A stretch of 64,000 nucleotides of DNA from Alphaproteobacteria bacterium (GCA_030431825.1 JAUIIJ010000009.1:1-64000), one strand, 5' to 3'; positions 18,641-27,692 are shown, counted from the first letter of the stretch. A program made the numbers and translations. The notes: generated by a model not told the origin, from the sequence alone.

Positions 18641-19927
18641 TTACTTGCCGGCGTCCAGAACTTCCTCAAGCGTGCGCAATCCCGTCACCGGCGACTGAAC
18701 CAGCACGGACATGTTGCCCGGCTTGTGCTCGTTGCGCATCATCTTCATGTGCGCCTTGGGCAGGTCGTTCCAGTCGAACACTTCGGACATGCACGGATCC
18801 AACCGTCGTTCCAGCATCAGCTTGTTCGCGGCACTTGCCTGCTTGAGATGGGCAAAATGGCTGCCCTGCAGGCGCTTCTGGTGCATCCATAGATAACGCA
18901 CGTCGAAGGTCAGGTTGAAGCCCGTCGTACCGGCGCAGATCACGACCATTCCGCCCTTCTTGCAGACAAAGGTCGATACCGGGAACGTCGCCTCGCCGGG
19001 ATGTTCGAAAACGATATCGACATTGTTTCCCTTGCCGGTGATCTCCCAGATCGCGGCCCCGAACTTACGCGCTTCCTTGAACCACTCCGCGTATTCGGGC
19101 GTGTTGACCGTCGGCAATTGCCCCCAGCATTTGAAGTCCTTGCGGTTGATGACGCCCTTTGCTCCCAGGCCCATCACGAAATCGCGCTTGTCCTCGTCGG
19201 AGATCACGCCGATCGCGTTTGCACCGGCCGTGTTGATCAACTGGATCGCATAGGAACCCAGCCCCCCGGACGCGCCCCAAACCAGAACGTTCTGGCCCGG
19301 CTTCAATTCATGCGGATGGTGACCGAACAACATCCGGTAGGCGGTGGCAAGCGTCAGCGTGTAACACGCGGCCTCTTCCCAGGTCAGATGCTTGGGGCGC
19401 GGCATCAGCTGCTGCGCCTGAACACGCGTGAACTGGCTGAACGAGCCGTCCGGCGTCTCGTAGCCCCAGATGCGCTGGCTGGGCGAATACATCGGATCGC
19501 CGCCGTTGCACTCTTCGTCGTCGCCATCATCCTGGTTGCAGTGGATCACCACTTCGTCGCCAACCTTCCAGCGCTTGACCTTGTCACCGACCGCCCAGAC
19601 GATGCCGGACGCGTCGGAGCCGGCGATGTGGTAGGGTTGCTTGTGACCGTCAAACGGGCTGATCGGTTTGCCAAGTGCAGCCCAGACGCCATTATAGTTG
19701 ACACCGGCGGCCATCACCAGGACGAGGACATCGTGACTGTCCAGTTCGGGTACATCCAGGACCTCCTGCAACATGGCGGTATCGGGTTCGCCATGACGTT
19801 CCTTGCGGATTGCCCACGCATACATCTTCTTGGGCACATATCCCATGGGAGGGATTTCACCGACCTCATAGAGATCCTTTTCAGGCGCCTCGTAGGGGGC
19901 AATGTCGCTGTTGGTGTCCAGAGCCAT
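18641..19927 (-). CDS. ccr: Crotonyl-CoA carboxylase/reductase
   Basis: The key enzyme of the ethylmalonyl-CoA pathway: it reductively carboxylates crotonyl-CoA with NADPH and CO2 to (2S)-ethylmalonyl-CoA. The protein is an MDR-fold reductase of 428 residues; the cofactor-binding loop is LVWGASGGLGSYAIQ and the N-terminal ALDTNSDIAPYEAPEKDLYE is typical of CCR. The ATG at 19927 has an ACAGGAGGCCAGC ribosome-binding site, ruling out the slightly longer track start. A PhaR-like operator is 25 nt upstream. ecm lies about 2.3 kb away, divergently oriented. Confidence 0.97.
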   Translation of the reverse strand: MALDTNSDIAPYEAPEKDLYEVGEIPPMGYVPKKMYAWAIRKERHGEPDTAMLQEVLDVPELDSHDVLVLVMAAGVNYNGVWAALGKPISPFDGHKQPYHIAGSDASGIVWAVGDKVKRWKVGDEVVIHCNQDDGDDEECNGGDPMYSPSQRIWGYETPDGSFSQFTRVQAQQLMPRPKHLTWEEAACYTLTLATAYRMLFGHHPHELKPGQNVLVWGASGGLGSYAIQLINTAGANAIGVISDEDKRDFVMGLGAKGVINRKDFKCWGQLPTVNTPEYAEWFKEARKFGAAIWEITGKGNNVDIVFEHPGEATFPVSTFVCKKGGMVVICAGTTGFNLTFDVRYLWMHQKRLQGSHFAHLKQASAANKLMLERRLDPCMSEVFDWNDLPKAHMKMMRNEHKPGNMSVLVQSPVTGLRTLEEVLDAGK

Positions 19928-19951
19928 GCTGGCCTCCTGTCTTATTGTTTG

Positions 19952-19962
19952 CCGCAATGCAG
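19952..19962. promoter_or_regulatory. PhaR-like site upstream of ccr
   Basis: CCGCAATGCAG, within TTTGCCGCAATGCAGAA, lies 25-35 nt before the ccr ATG. The 12-mer GCCGCAATGCAG recurs exactly upstream of mcl2 and with one change upstream of ecm. It differs by one base from the CTGC-N3-GCAG PhaR form. So close to the start codon, it would favour repression. Binding is inferred. Confidence 0.5.
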
Positions 19963-20034
19963 AATCATGTATGTCAGAAGGGAATAGAAAGCGCCACGAA
20001 ATATTGCAACAACAATTAGACGCTTTTTGTAATT

Positions 20035-21444
20035 TTATGACCCCGCAGTTGCAGCATTATCCTTTGCTACCGCAGAAACCGGTGCGTCCTTTTCCATGAG
20101 ATGACGAATGGAGTTGGCGTAATACCTGACCAACGCCATCTGATCGGGCTCCACATGATAACGATCCCCCTCGAGCCGAAGGATCCTGCGCTCGACCAGA
20201 TTACGCAGGCCGACCTCGGCGCCGTAATCGCGGCTGTCGCGGGGCAGATGCACATGCGCGTCGGGATAGTTTCTCAGGATCGATCCAAAGGCAACTTCCA
20301 TATCTGCGCGTGTCATCGGCCCCCGCTCCAACATCAACCAGGCCACGATCGGCACCGGCAACATCGGTACGATCGCACCTATCTTGGCAATGAGCTGACG
20401 CGCGAGTGGGACCGTCAGATCGCCGGTGACCTCATTGCGCAAGGCCCTGAGTGACAGCGGCTTGCCGAAACTGACTGCTGCATAGCCAAAGCGATGGTAG
20501 CGCCCTGTCATGCGCAGCCACAATTGCTTGAATGATTTACCCGCAACCACGCCGATTCTGGCGTTGAAGCGTCTTTTGGGATCATTTGCCGCCGCGATCA
20601 GGATGCGGTCTTCGAGAACCCGGTCATAGTTGAGTGCAACCGGCACAAACACCACGTCCCGTCCCTCGGGATCGAAGTCATCGACAATGTATTTCAGCAA
20701 ACCCAGCTTGGGCGGCATCAGCGCGCCCGACAGGCTCAGCCCGCCCTCGGGAAACATCGCCTGCGTGACACCGGCATCTGTGGCAAGTCGCACATAGCGT
20801 GCCAGAACCTTGCGATAGAGTTCGTTCCGCGATTTCCGCCGAATGAAATATGCACCCATCGCGCGGATGAGCCCGCTCAGGGGCCAGACCTGCGCCCACT
20901 CGCCCACCGCATAGGACAACGCCGACCGCTCGGCCGCCAGATAGGTGACGAGCACGTAATCCATATTGCTGCGATGGTTCATTACGAAAACCACCGTGGC
21001 GTCGGGATCGATCCGCTTGAGGCCGGCCTCGTCATGATACCCCAAACGGACACGATACAGCGCGTTCGACAACCATCGCGCGGCGCGAATCGCAAATCCG
21101 AAATAGGCGGATGCGGAAAACGAAGGTACGATTTCGCGCGCATACCGGCTGGCCTCCTGAAAGGCGACGCTCTCGGGAACCCCCTGCGCCCTGGCATGGT
21201 CTGCGACCGCCTGGCTGACCTGCGGATCATAAATCAACCGCTGGATCATGTCATGACGCCGGGCCAGCTTGAACGGCTGGATCGGCCGCTCCAACCGCTT
21301 GTTCAGGCGTGCAACCACGCGCTCGAGCCGGCGCCGGAAAAACCAGCGCACGGAGGGAATCATCACCTTGTCCAAAGCCGCGATCGCCGCAAAACCGAGG
21401 ATCAGGAGCAGCAGCCAGAGCGGAAGTTCAACACGAGTAGTCAT
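20035..21444 (-). CDS. PlsB-like glycerol-3-phosphate O-acyltransferase
   Basis: A membrane-associated acyltransferase of 469 residues with an N-terminal helix (LWLLLLILGFAAIAAL). The catalytic HX4D box is NHRSNMDYVL, followed by the FPEGGLSLSG substrate-binding motif, in the order seen for PlsB-type enzymes that acylate glycerol-3-phosphate at sn-1. The start at 21444 is chosen over the five-codon longer track start. It is divergent from the neighbouring GNAT gene; similar acyltransferases commonly sit between ccr and ecm in this group. Confidence 0.85.
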   Translation of the reverse strand: MTTRVELPLWLLLLILGFAAIAALDKVMIPSVRWFFRRRLERVVARLNKRLERPIQPFKLARRHDMIQRLIYDPQVSQAVADHARAQGVPESVAFQEASRYAREIVPSFSASAYFGFAIRAARWLSNALYRVRLGYHDEAGLKRIDPDATVVFVMNHRSNMDYVLVTYLAAERSALSYAVGEWAQVWPLSGLIRAMGAYFIRRKSRNELYRKVLARYVRLATDAGVTQAMFPEGGLSLSGALMPPKLGLLKYIVDDFDPEGRDVVFVPVALNYDRVLEDRILIAAANDPKRRFNARIGVVAGKSFKQLWLRMTGRYHRFGYAAVSFGKPLSLRALRNEVTGDLTVPLARQLIAKIGAIVPMLPVPIVAWLMLERGPMTRADMEVAFGSILRNYPDAHVHLPRDSRDYGAEVGLRNLVERRILRLEGDRYHVEPDQMALVRYYANSIRHLMEKDAPVSAVAKDNAATAGS

Positions 21445-21488
21445 GACCGATCCTTGCAAGCTGCTCCCGCGAGGTAAATATATCTTTC

Positions 21489-22100
21489 ATGACCAGCAAG
21501 CACCTATCCGATCAGCTGACGATAACACCCGGCTTCCGTCCGCACGACCGCGAGCTGGTGGCCAAACTGTTCTGGCATGCCTTTCGCGGCAAGTTGGGAA
21601 AAATCATGTGGCCTGAACGTCGCGCGCTCGACTTCGTTGCGGCCAACCTCGATCCCGATTTTGCGCTGGCCGCCCGCGATCACGCTGGAAACCTGCTTGG
21701 CGTGGCCGGTTTCAAGACTTCGGACGGCGCGCTGCTGGCGGGCGATTTGCGTAGCCTGGCGGCAAGTTACGGCTGGTTCGGTGCGCTTTGGCGAGGTGCG
21801 ATCCTCGGCCTTCTGGAGCGCGAGGTCGAGCCGGACGTGCTCTTGATGGACGGCATTTTCGTGGCCCGCACGGCACGCGGCCAAGGCGTCGGGACGGCGT
21901 TGTTGCACGCAATCTGCGATACGGCGCGCGCACGGGGCCTGTCCGCGGTCCGGCTTGACGTCATCGACGTCAACCCGAGGGCCCGCGCCCTCTATCAACG
22001 CGAGGGCTTTGTCGAAATCGACACGCAGGACATCGGCTTCCTGCGCTACCTGATGAATTTTCGCTCGAGCTCCCGAATGCAGCGCCCCACGGGGGATTGA
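21489..22100 (+). CDS. GNAT family N-acetyltransferase
   Basis: A 203-residue GNAT enzyme. The acetyl-CoA loop is GIFVARTARGQGVGTALLHA and the C-terminal motif is DVNPRARALYQREGFVEID. The N-terminal 60 residues are divergent. It starts 45 nt from the divergent acyltransferase and ends about 100 nt before ecm. The substrate is unknown. Confidence 0.85.
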   Translation: MTSKHLSDQLTITPGFRPHDRELVAKLFWHAFRGKLGKIMWPERRALDFVAANLDPDFALAARDHAGNLLGVAGFKTSDGALLAGDLRSLAASYGWFGALWRGAILGLLEREVEPDVLLMDGIFVARTARGQGVGTALLHAICDTARARGLSAVRLDVIDVNPRARALYQREGFVEIDTQDIGFLRYLMNFRSSSRMQRPTGD

Positions 22101-22109
22101 ACGCACTTG

Positions 22110-22120
22110 CCGCAACGCAG
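22110..22120. promoter_or_regulatory. PhaR-like site upstream of ecm
   Basis: CCGCAACGCAG, within CTTGCCGCAACGCAGCG, lies just upstream of the -35 box of the candidate ecm promoter. It shares 13 of 14 bases (TTGCCGCAAYGCAG) with the ccr site. Binding is inferred. Confidence 0.5.
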
Positions 22121-22124
22121 CGAA

Positions 22125-22153
22125 TTGACAACGGTTGAAAATTTCTGTTTAGA
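22125..22153 (+). promoter_or_regulatory. Candidate sigma-70 promoter for ecm
   Basis: TTGACA, a perfect -35 consensus, and TTTAGA are separated by 17 bp, ending about 47 nt before the chosen ecm start. This also supports the downstream ATG at 22200 over the earlier track start. Confidence 0.55.
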
Positions 22154-22199
22154 AATCGAATACGCAAGAAAATTGCGCCGCGAAACATCGAGGTCCGAC

Positions 22200-24161
22200 A
22201 TGACGCAAAAAGACCGCCCCTGGCTCATCCGCACATATGCCGGCCACTCCACGGCACAGGCCAGCAACGCCCTTTATCGCAGCAACCTCGCCAAAGGTCA
22301 GACCGGACTCTCTGTTGCCTTCGATCTGCCAACCCAGACAGGATATGACAGCGACCACACGCTTGCGCGTGGCGAAGTCGGAAAGGTCGGCGTGCCTGTC
22401 TGCCACCTTGGCGACATGCGCGCACTCTTCGACCAGATCCCGCTGGAGCAGATGAACACCTCGATGACTATCAACGCCACGGCCCCGTGGCTGCTGGCAC
22501 TGTATATTGCCGTCGCCGAGGAGCAGGGCGCGGATATCAGCAGGTTGCAAGGCACGGTCCAGAATGACCTGATCAAGGAATACCTGAGCCGGGGCACGTA
22601 TGTCTGCCCGCCAAAACCGTCGCTCAAGATGATCGCCGACGTGGCAGAATACTGCTATGCGCACGTCCCCAAATGGAACCCGATGAACGTCTGCTCCTAT
22701 CACCTGCAAGAGGCCGGCGCGACGCCCGAGCAGGAACTGGCCTTTGCGCTGGCCACCGCCATAGCGGTGCTGGACGAACTGCGACCGAGGGTCCCGGATT
22801 CTGATTTTCCGGCACTGGTCGGGCGAATCTCGTTCTTCGTGAATGCCGGCATCCGCTTTGTCACCGAAATGTGCAAGATGCGAGCCTTCGTCGATCTTTG
22901 GGACGAAATCTGCGAACAACGCTACGGTGTGACCGATCCCAAAATGCGACGGTTCCGCTATGGCGTCCAGGTGAATTCGCTCGGCCTCACCGAGCAGCAA
23001 CCCGAGAACAATGTCTATCGCATCCTGATCGAGATGCTGGCCGTGACACTGTCCAAGAATGCACGGGCACGCGCCGTGCAGTTGCCCGCCTGGAACGAGG
23101 CGCTCGGCCTTCCCCGTCCGTGGGATCAGCAGTGGTCGATGCGGATGCAGCAAATTCTGGCCTTCGAGACCGACCTGCTGGAATATGGCGACCTCTTTGA
23201 TCGGAATCCGGTCGTCGAGGCCAAGGTGGAAGAACTCAAGACCGGTGCCCGGGCGGAACTCGCCAACCTCGACAGCATGGGTGGTGCGATTTCCTCGATC
23301 GAATACATGAAGTCACGCCTCGTCGACTCCAATGCCGAGCGCCTGAACCGGATCGAAGCAGGCGAAACCACGGTTGTCGGCGTGAACAAGTTCACCACCA
23401 CCGAACCTTCGCCCCTGATGAGCGAAGACGGCGGCATCATGATCGTTGATCCGGCAGTCGAACAGGACCAGATCAACCGGCTTGCCGCGTGGCGGGCCGG
23501 GCGGGATGATGCCAAGGTCGCTGCCGCACTGGCGGCCCTGAGAGAGGCCGCAGCCAGCGGCGCAAACGTTATGGAACCCTCGATCGCCGCCGCCAGGGCC
23601 GGTGTCACGACGGGTGAATGGGCCGAACAGATGCGTCAGGTCTTTGGCACCTATCGCGGCCCCACCGGTGTCTCGGGTTCGCCGTCGAACAAAACCGAAG
23701 GGCTTGACGAAATTCGCGAGGCTGTGGACGCGGTCAGCGACAAGCTGGGCCGTCGCCTCAAATTCCTTGTCGGCAAACCCGGTCTGGACGGACACTCCAA
23801 TGGCGCCGAGCAGATCGCATTTCGGGCCCGCGATTGCGGCATGGACATTTCCTACGATGGCATTCGCCTTACCCCGGAGGAAATCGTTGCCTCGGTCCGG
23901 GACAGCAACGCCCATGTTGTCGGTTTGTCGATTCTTTCAGGAAGCCATATCCCGCTGGTCGAGGAGGTCATGAACAGAATGCAGGCAGCCGGTCTGTCAC
24001 ACATTCCCGTGATCGTGGGCGGAATCATACCCGACGAAGATTCGCAACGCTTGCAACAGATGGGGGTTTCCAAGGTATACACGCCAAAGGATTTCGAGTT
24101 GAACACAATCATGACGGATATTGTGACGCTCGTGGATCCTGCGGAAATGGCCGCTCAATAG
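22200..24161 (+). CDS. ecm: Ethylmalonyl-CoA mutase
   Basis: A coenzyme B12-dependent mutase converting (2R)-ethylmalonyl-CoA to (2S)-methylsuccinyl-CoA in the EMC pathway. The 653-residue protein has the N-terminal acyl-CoA mutase barrel (GLSVAFDLPTQTGYDSDH) and a C-terminal B12-binding domain with GLDGHSNGAEQIA, where the histidine ligates cobalt. A single-chain mutase of about 650 residues next to ccr indicates Ecm rather than methylmalonyl-CoA mutase. The start (TQKDRPWLIRTYAGHST) fits the family. Confidence 0.94.
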   Translation: MTQKDRPWLIRTYAGHSTAQASNALYRSNLAKGQTGLSVAFDLPTQTGYDSDHTLARGEVGKVGVPVCHLGDMRALFDQIPLEQMNTSMTINATAPWLLALYIAVAEEQGADISRLQGTVQNDLIKEYLSRGTYVCPPKPSLKMIADVAEYCYAHVPKWNPMNVCSYHLQEAGATPEQELAFALATAIAVLDELRPRVPDSDFPALVGRISFFVNAGIRFVTEMCKMRAFVDLWDEICEQRYGVTDPKMRRFRYGVQVNSLGLTEQQPENNVYRILIEMLAVTLSKNARARAVQLPAWNEALGLPRPWDQQWSMRMQQILAFETDLLEYGDLFDRNPVVEAKVEELKTGARAELANLDSMGGAISSIEYMKSRLVDSNAERLNRIEAGETTVVGVNKFTTTEPSPLMSEDGGIMIVDPAVEQDQINRLAAWRAGRDDAKVAAALAALREAAASGANVMEPSIAAARAGVTTGEWAEQMRQVFGTYRGPTGVSGSPSNKTEGLDEIREAVDAVSDKLGRRLKFLVGKPGLDGHSNGAEQIAFRARDCGMDISYDGIRLTPEEIVASVRDSNAHVVGLSILSGSHIPLVEEVMNRMQAAGLSHIPVIVGGIIPDEDSQRLQQMGVSKVYTPKDFELNTIMTDIVTLVDPAEMAAQ

Positions 24162-24162
24162 G

Positions 24163-24194
24163 ATAAATTTGTTATTTCTTAAAATAAATTTGTT
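24163..24194. repeat. AT-rich direct repeat upstream of the H-NS-like gene
   Basis: The 11-mer ATAAATTTGTT occurs twice with a 21-bp period directly after the ecm stop. This is an unusually AT-rich patch in a GC-rich window. It could mark a curved or H-NS-type nucleation site for autoregulation; that is inference. Confidence 0.6.
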
Positions 24195-24207
24195 CTGCTT
24201 GAAAAAT

Positions 24208-24237
24208 TGACGCTGAAATGCGTCGCTGCGGTACTTA
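24208..24237 (+). promoter_or_regulatory. Candidate promoter with operator for the H-NS-like gene
   Basis: TTGACG and TACTTA are 18 bp apart. Between them lies the inverted repeat TGACGC-TGAAAT-GCGTC, which overlaps the -35 and spacer. The leader to the ATG would be about 50 nt. Confidence 0.45.
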
Positions 24238-24250
24238 ATGTGTCAGGTTG

Positions 24251-24269
24251 TGACGCAAAATTTGCGTCA
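24251..24269. promoter_or_regulatory. Perfect 19-bp palindrome TGACGCAAA-A-TTTGCGTCA
   Basis: Two perfect 9-nt arms surround one central base, 22 nt before the start codon of the H-NS-like gene. The TGACGC/GCGTC half-sites repeat the inverted repeat at 24209-24224, so two operators of the same type flank the presumed transcription start. The cognate regulator is unknown. Confidence 0.6.
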
Positions 24270-24291
24270 TATTCGGTTATGGGAGAAGCTT

Positions 24292-24615
24292 ATGACAATT
24301 GACCTTACGTCGATGTCGCGAAAAGAACTGAAGAAACTGAGCAAGGACGTCGAGAAAGCCATTAGAGACGCCGAGAAGCGAGAGCGCAAAGAGGCGTTGG
24401 AAGCCGCAGAAAGAGCAGCTGCGGAATACGGCTTTGCACTGAGCGAATTGTCGGGTGACCCAGTCGCGCGAAAGTCTGCCAAAGGCTCGAAAGCTGCTGC
24501 AAAGTACCGCAATCCCGATGATCCGGCGCAAACCTGGTCCGGCAGAGGCCGCAAACCACAATGGATTCACGATGCCCTGGCAAACGGCAAGGACATCGCG
24601 GATCTGGAAATTTAA
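24292..24615 (+). CDS. H-NS family histone-like regulator (HvrA/Spb type)
   Basis: A 107-residue nucleoid-associated regulator. The N-terminal half is a charged coiled-coil oligomerisation segment ([20 protein letters not shown]). The C-terminus carries the H-NS DNA-binding signature [21 protein letters not shown], including the AT-hook-like GRGRKP. HvrA in Rhodobacter modulates photosynthesis and nitrogen genes; the targets here are unknown. The start at 24292 follows GGGAGAAGCTT. The promoter region is rich in palindromes and direct repeats, suggesting autoregulation. Confidence 0.9.
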   Translation: MTIDLTSMSRKELKKLSKDVEKAIRDAEKRERKEALEAAERAAAEYGFALSELSGDPVARKSAKGSKAAAKYRNPDDPAQTWSGRGRKPQWIHDALANGKDIADLEI

Positions 24616-24632
24616 ATCAGGCAAACCCCGAC

Positions 24633-25337
24633 ATGACAATTCATATTGGCGCAAAACCCGGGCAGATCGCGGATACCGTTTTGCTCCCGGGCGATCCGTA
24701 TCGCGCGAAATGGGCCGCGGAAACCTTTCTGAGCGACGTGGAGCTCGTGAACGAAGTACGCGGCATGTTGGGGTTTACCGGTCTCTGGAACGGTAAACGT
24801 GTTACAATCCAGGGAAGCGGCATGGGAATGCCATCGCTCTCGATCTACGCGAACGAATTGATTCGCGATTATGATGCCAAGACGCTGATCCGCATCGGGT
24901 CCTGTGGCGGCATGCAGGAACAGGTCGCCGTGCGCGACATCATCCTGGCAATGACCGCAAGCACGCTTACCACGCCGTCACGCGGCATCTTCAAGGAGTT
25001 GTCCTATGCTCCGTGTGCCGACTGGTCCCTGCTGCGGGCTGCCGTCGGCGCCGCCGAGCGCCGGGATAGCAGACTCCATGTGGGCGGAATCTATTCGTCC
25101 GATGTGTTCTATGACGAACGGCCCGACCTGAACGAGCAGATGGTGCGCCACGGGATCCTGGGCGTCGAAATGGAAGCGGCGGAACTCTATACACTCGCCG
25201 CGCGCTACGGTCGTCGCGCACTCGCCGTGCTGACAGTGTCGGATCACCTGCTTACGGGTGAAGCGCTCCCTTCCGATCAGCGTGAGACCAGCTTTGGCGA
25301 CATGGTGGAAATCGCGCTCGAAGCGGCGTTTTCCTGA
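24633..25337 (+). CDS. deoD: Purine-nucleoside phosphorylase
   Basis: A hexameric-type purine-nucleoside phosphorylase of 234 residues that splits purine (deoxy)ribonucleosides with phosphate. Diagnostic parts are [17 protein letters not shown] (phosphate site), [14 protein letters not shown], and [12 protein letters not shown] followed by [10 protein letters not shown], with the purine-binding aspartate. The start at 24633 gives the expected [15 protein letters not shown]. It is 17 nt after the H-NS-like gene. It would process cargo of the BMP transporter, although they are 11 kb apart. Confidence 0.95.
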   Translation: MTIHIGAKPGQIADTVLLPGDPYRAKWAAETFLSDVELVNEVRGMLGFTGLWNGKRVTIQGSGMGMPSLSIYANELIRDYDAKTLIRIGSCGGMQEQVAVRDIILAMTASTLTTPSRGIFKELSYAPCADWSLLRAAVGAAERRDSRLHVGGIYSSDVFYDERPDLNEQMVRHGILGVEMEAAELYTLAARYGRRALAVLTVSDHLLTGEALPSDQRETSFGDMVEIALEAAFS

Positions 25338-25364
25338 ACCCTGACACTGCCTGGCATGACCGGC

Positions 25365-26213
25365 TCAGCGACCGTGGCTCTTGTCGTAACCGTTGATTCC
25401 GGGACTGTTCCAACCTGCCAGATCGCCCTCCAGCGGTTCGAATACCTCGACCAGCAACGGATGGCACACCGCCACGTCACTGGAATGTTCGGCACTGCAA
25501 TCGCCGCCCGGACAGGCACTCAGCCCGCCCAGGAGATCGATTTCGGCAAAGAACTCCAGATAGTCGCCCGGTCGTACCGGGCTGGCCTTCATGAAATACT
25601 GCCCGGTATCGCGGGTAAAGCCGGTGCACATGAACACGTTCAGCACGTCATGCACATGGGGTTCGGCCTCGTCCAGCGTCAGGCCCATGTGATCCGCCAG
25701 CGCCCGCACCAGGTTTGAATGGCAGCAATGGTGGTATTGTCCGCCCGCCAGCAGATTGCCGGTATAGGGATCGCACCGGGTTCCGATCACGTCATGCACC
25801 GATCCGCCAAAGCTGTCCTTGCCATACCAGTCCAGCGTGTCGGCCACGATCGTGGCCATCGGGCGCAGATAGGGAAAGCTGCTCCACAACCGCTGCCCGG
25901 TGCTCACGTGGGTGCCGTGCAAGGCGCGTGTCTTGCCGGAATAGAATCGTTCGTCAATATTTGCCGCATTCCACAGGTTGAGATCACCCACCTGCGGACC
26001 CTCGACGGAACTGATCCGGAAAAAATGACCCCCAGGCACCTCAAAACACGCAGCCTCGCGCGGCGGCACCAGGATCTCGTCGGTATTGCGGGCTTTCCTG
26101 CGTGCGGTCGCATAGCGGGCAAGATCGGGTGCCGGCAGCGTGTCCGGAGGATAGCAGATTACCGGGGCAACGGCGCGACGCGCCTCGGCATCGGCAGGAG
26201 GGTCGAATGGCAT
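25365..26213 (-). CDS. DUF1989 (urea carboxylase-associated) family protein
   Basis: A 282-residue cytosolic protein of the DUF1989 family, often called urea amidolyase- or urea carboxylase-associated. It shows ISSVEGPQVGDLNLWNA, TGNLLAGGQYHHCCHSNLVRA and SACPGGDCS, with conserved His and Cys residues that suggest metal binding. I chose ATG 26213, with GGAG 8 nt upstream, over the GTG three codons earlier. No urea carboxylase gene is nearby; its neighbour is the ornithine-decarboxylase-like gene, about 85 nt upstream on the same strand. The reaction is unknown. Confidence 0.8.
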   Translation of the reverse strand: MPFDPPADAEARRAVAPVICYPPDTLPAPDLARYATARRKARNTDEILVPPREAACFEVPGGHFFRISSVEGPQVGDLNLWNAANIDERFYSGKTRALHGTHVSTGQRLWSSFPYLRPMATIVADTLDWYGKDSFGGSVHDVIGTRCDPYTGNLLAGGQYHHCCHSNLVRALADHMGLTLDEAEPHVHDVLNVFMCTGFTRDTGQYFMKASPVRPGDYLEFFAEIDLLGGLSACPGGDCSAEHSSDVAVCHPLLVEVFEPLEGDLAGWNSPGINGYDKSHGR

Positions 26214-26298
26214 CTGGCGCACTCCATTGGGTGTTTTCCCTGACAGTGCGCCAGAATGCCGGACAGGGGAAGCCCCCGCCCCTCCTCCCGGTCGGAGA

Positions 26299-27483
26299 TC
26301 AAATCACCACGACATCCAGTGGCGGAAAACCGTTGAAGCCGATCGACGCATAGGTCGACGTATACGCCCCGCAGCTGCGGATGATGAACCGGTCACCCGC
26401 GCGCAGACCCAGCGGCAGCGCGACCGGACGCTTTTCATAGAGCACGTCGGCGCTGTCGCAGGAGGGACCGGCGAGAATGCAGGGACCGGTTTCTTCGTGG
26501 TCGCGATCGGTGATGAACTGATAACGGATCGACTCGTCCATGGTCTCGGCCAGCCCCGAGAACTTGCCGATATCGAGATACACCCAGCGGAACATGTCAG
26601 CGTCCGATTTTCTGGACACCAGCAACACTTCGGCGGCGATCATACCTGCCTCGGCAACCATGCCACGGCCGGGTTCTGCCATGATCTGCGGAACATCGCC
26701 AAAGCGGTCCGCGATCAGGTCGATCACCTTGGCGGCATAGGGCGTCGGCGCCTCGATTTCCTCGTCGTAATGGGCCGGGAAACCGCCACCGATGTTCAGC
26801 AGGCTCAGGTCGTGGCCCGCCGCCTTTGCTTCGGCCCAGATCCGGGCGACCTGATCCAGCGTCGCCGTCCACATCTCGGCACGTCGGGTCTGGCTGCCCA
26901 CGTGGAACGAGAAACCGACAGGCGACAGGCCCAGTTCAACTGCCATGTCCAGCAGCTTGATTGCCTTGTCGCGTGCACAGCCGAATTTGCGCGACAGCGG
27001 CCAGTCGGCCTGGGACGCATCCACGATCAGACGGATGTAGACCCGGCTTCCCGGTGCGAATTCGGCGATCTTTTCCAATTCCTCCTCGGCATCGGCCGCG
27101 AAGAGGGTCACACCGACATGGTGTGCAAATGCAATATCGGACGCACGCTTGACGGTATTTCCAAACGAGATGTGATCCGGATCCGCCCCGAGGCTGAGGC
27201 ACAGTTCGATTTCCGCGCGGGACGCCGCGTCAAATCCCGACCCGAGTTCCACCAGCGTCTCGATGATTTCGCGCTGCGGGTTGGCCTTGACCGCATAGTG
27301 AATATGCGCACGCCCCAGCCCCGCCTTGAGCGCGTGATACTGGCGCGCGACGGCTTCGAGGTCCAGAACCAGGGTGGGACGATCAAACCGCACTGTCTTG
27401 AGGAAAGACTCGATACGGTTCTCGGGAAAAACTGCGGGCGCAATGCGAGAGGCAGCCGACATGTCGGTTACGATAGCGTTCAT
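26299..27483 (-). CDS. Ornithine/lysine decarboxylase, alanine-racemase fold
   Basis: A PLP enzyme of 394 residues of the group IV decarboxylases. The PLP lysine is K66 in HYAVKANPQ. The glycine-rich phosphate loop is NIGGGFP, and the dimer-completing motifs are GPSCDSAD (active-site C342) and SCGAYTSTYASIGFNGF. This matches the short bacterial ornithine decarboxylases that make putrescine rather than biosynthetic arginine decarboxylase. ATG 27483 is chosen because its GGAG lies 6 nt upstream; the ATG two codons earlier abuts the GGAG. Ornithine versus lysine preference is open. Confidence 0.9.
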   Translation of the reverse strand: MNAIVTDMSAASRIAPAVFPENRIESFLKTVRFDRPTLVLDLEAVARQYHALKAGLGRAHIHYAVKANPQREIIETLVELGSGFDAASRAEIELCLSLGADPDHISFGNTVKRASDIAFAHHVGVTLFAADAEEELEKIAEFAPGSRVYIRLIVDASQADWPLSRKFGCARDKAIKLLDMAVELGLSPVGFSFHVGSQTRRAEMWTATLDQVARIWAEAKAAGHDLSLLNIGGGFPAHYDEEIEAPTPYAAKVIDLIADRFGDVPQIMAEPGRGMVAEAGMIAAEVLLVSRKSDADMFRWVYLDIGKFSGLAETMDESIRYQFITDRDHEETGPCILAGPSCDSADVLYEKRPVALPLGLRAGDRFIIRSCGAYTSTYASIGFNGFPPLDVVVI

Positions 27484-27692
27484 GGTCATCTCCAACAGAC
27501 CCGGCCATATATGACCGCTCACTTCCATTCAGAGACGTTACCGTCGCTACGTAACCATGGGGGATGAGCCCTTGGGACAGAGGCGCGTGCGTTGGCGTCT
27601 TGAAGCCGCATATCGTGCCAAACGCGATTCCGATCAAGAGGAAAAATGCTCTGACCCGAATTTTATTCTTCGGTCTGAGGGGCTGGCGCGGA

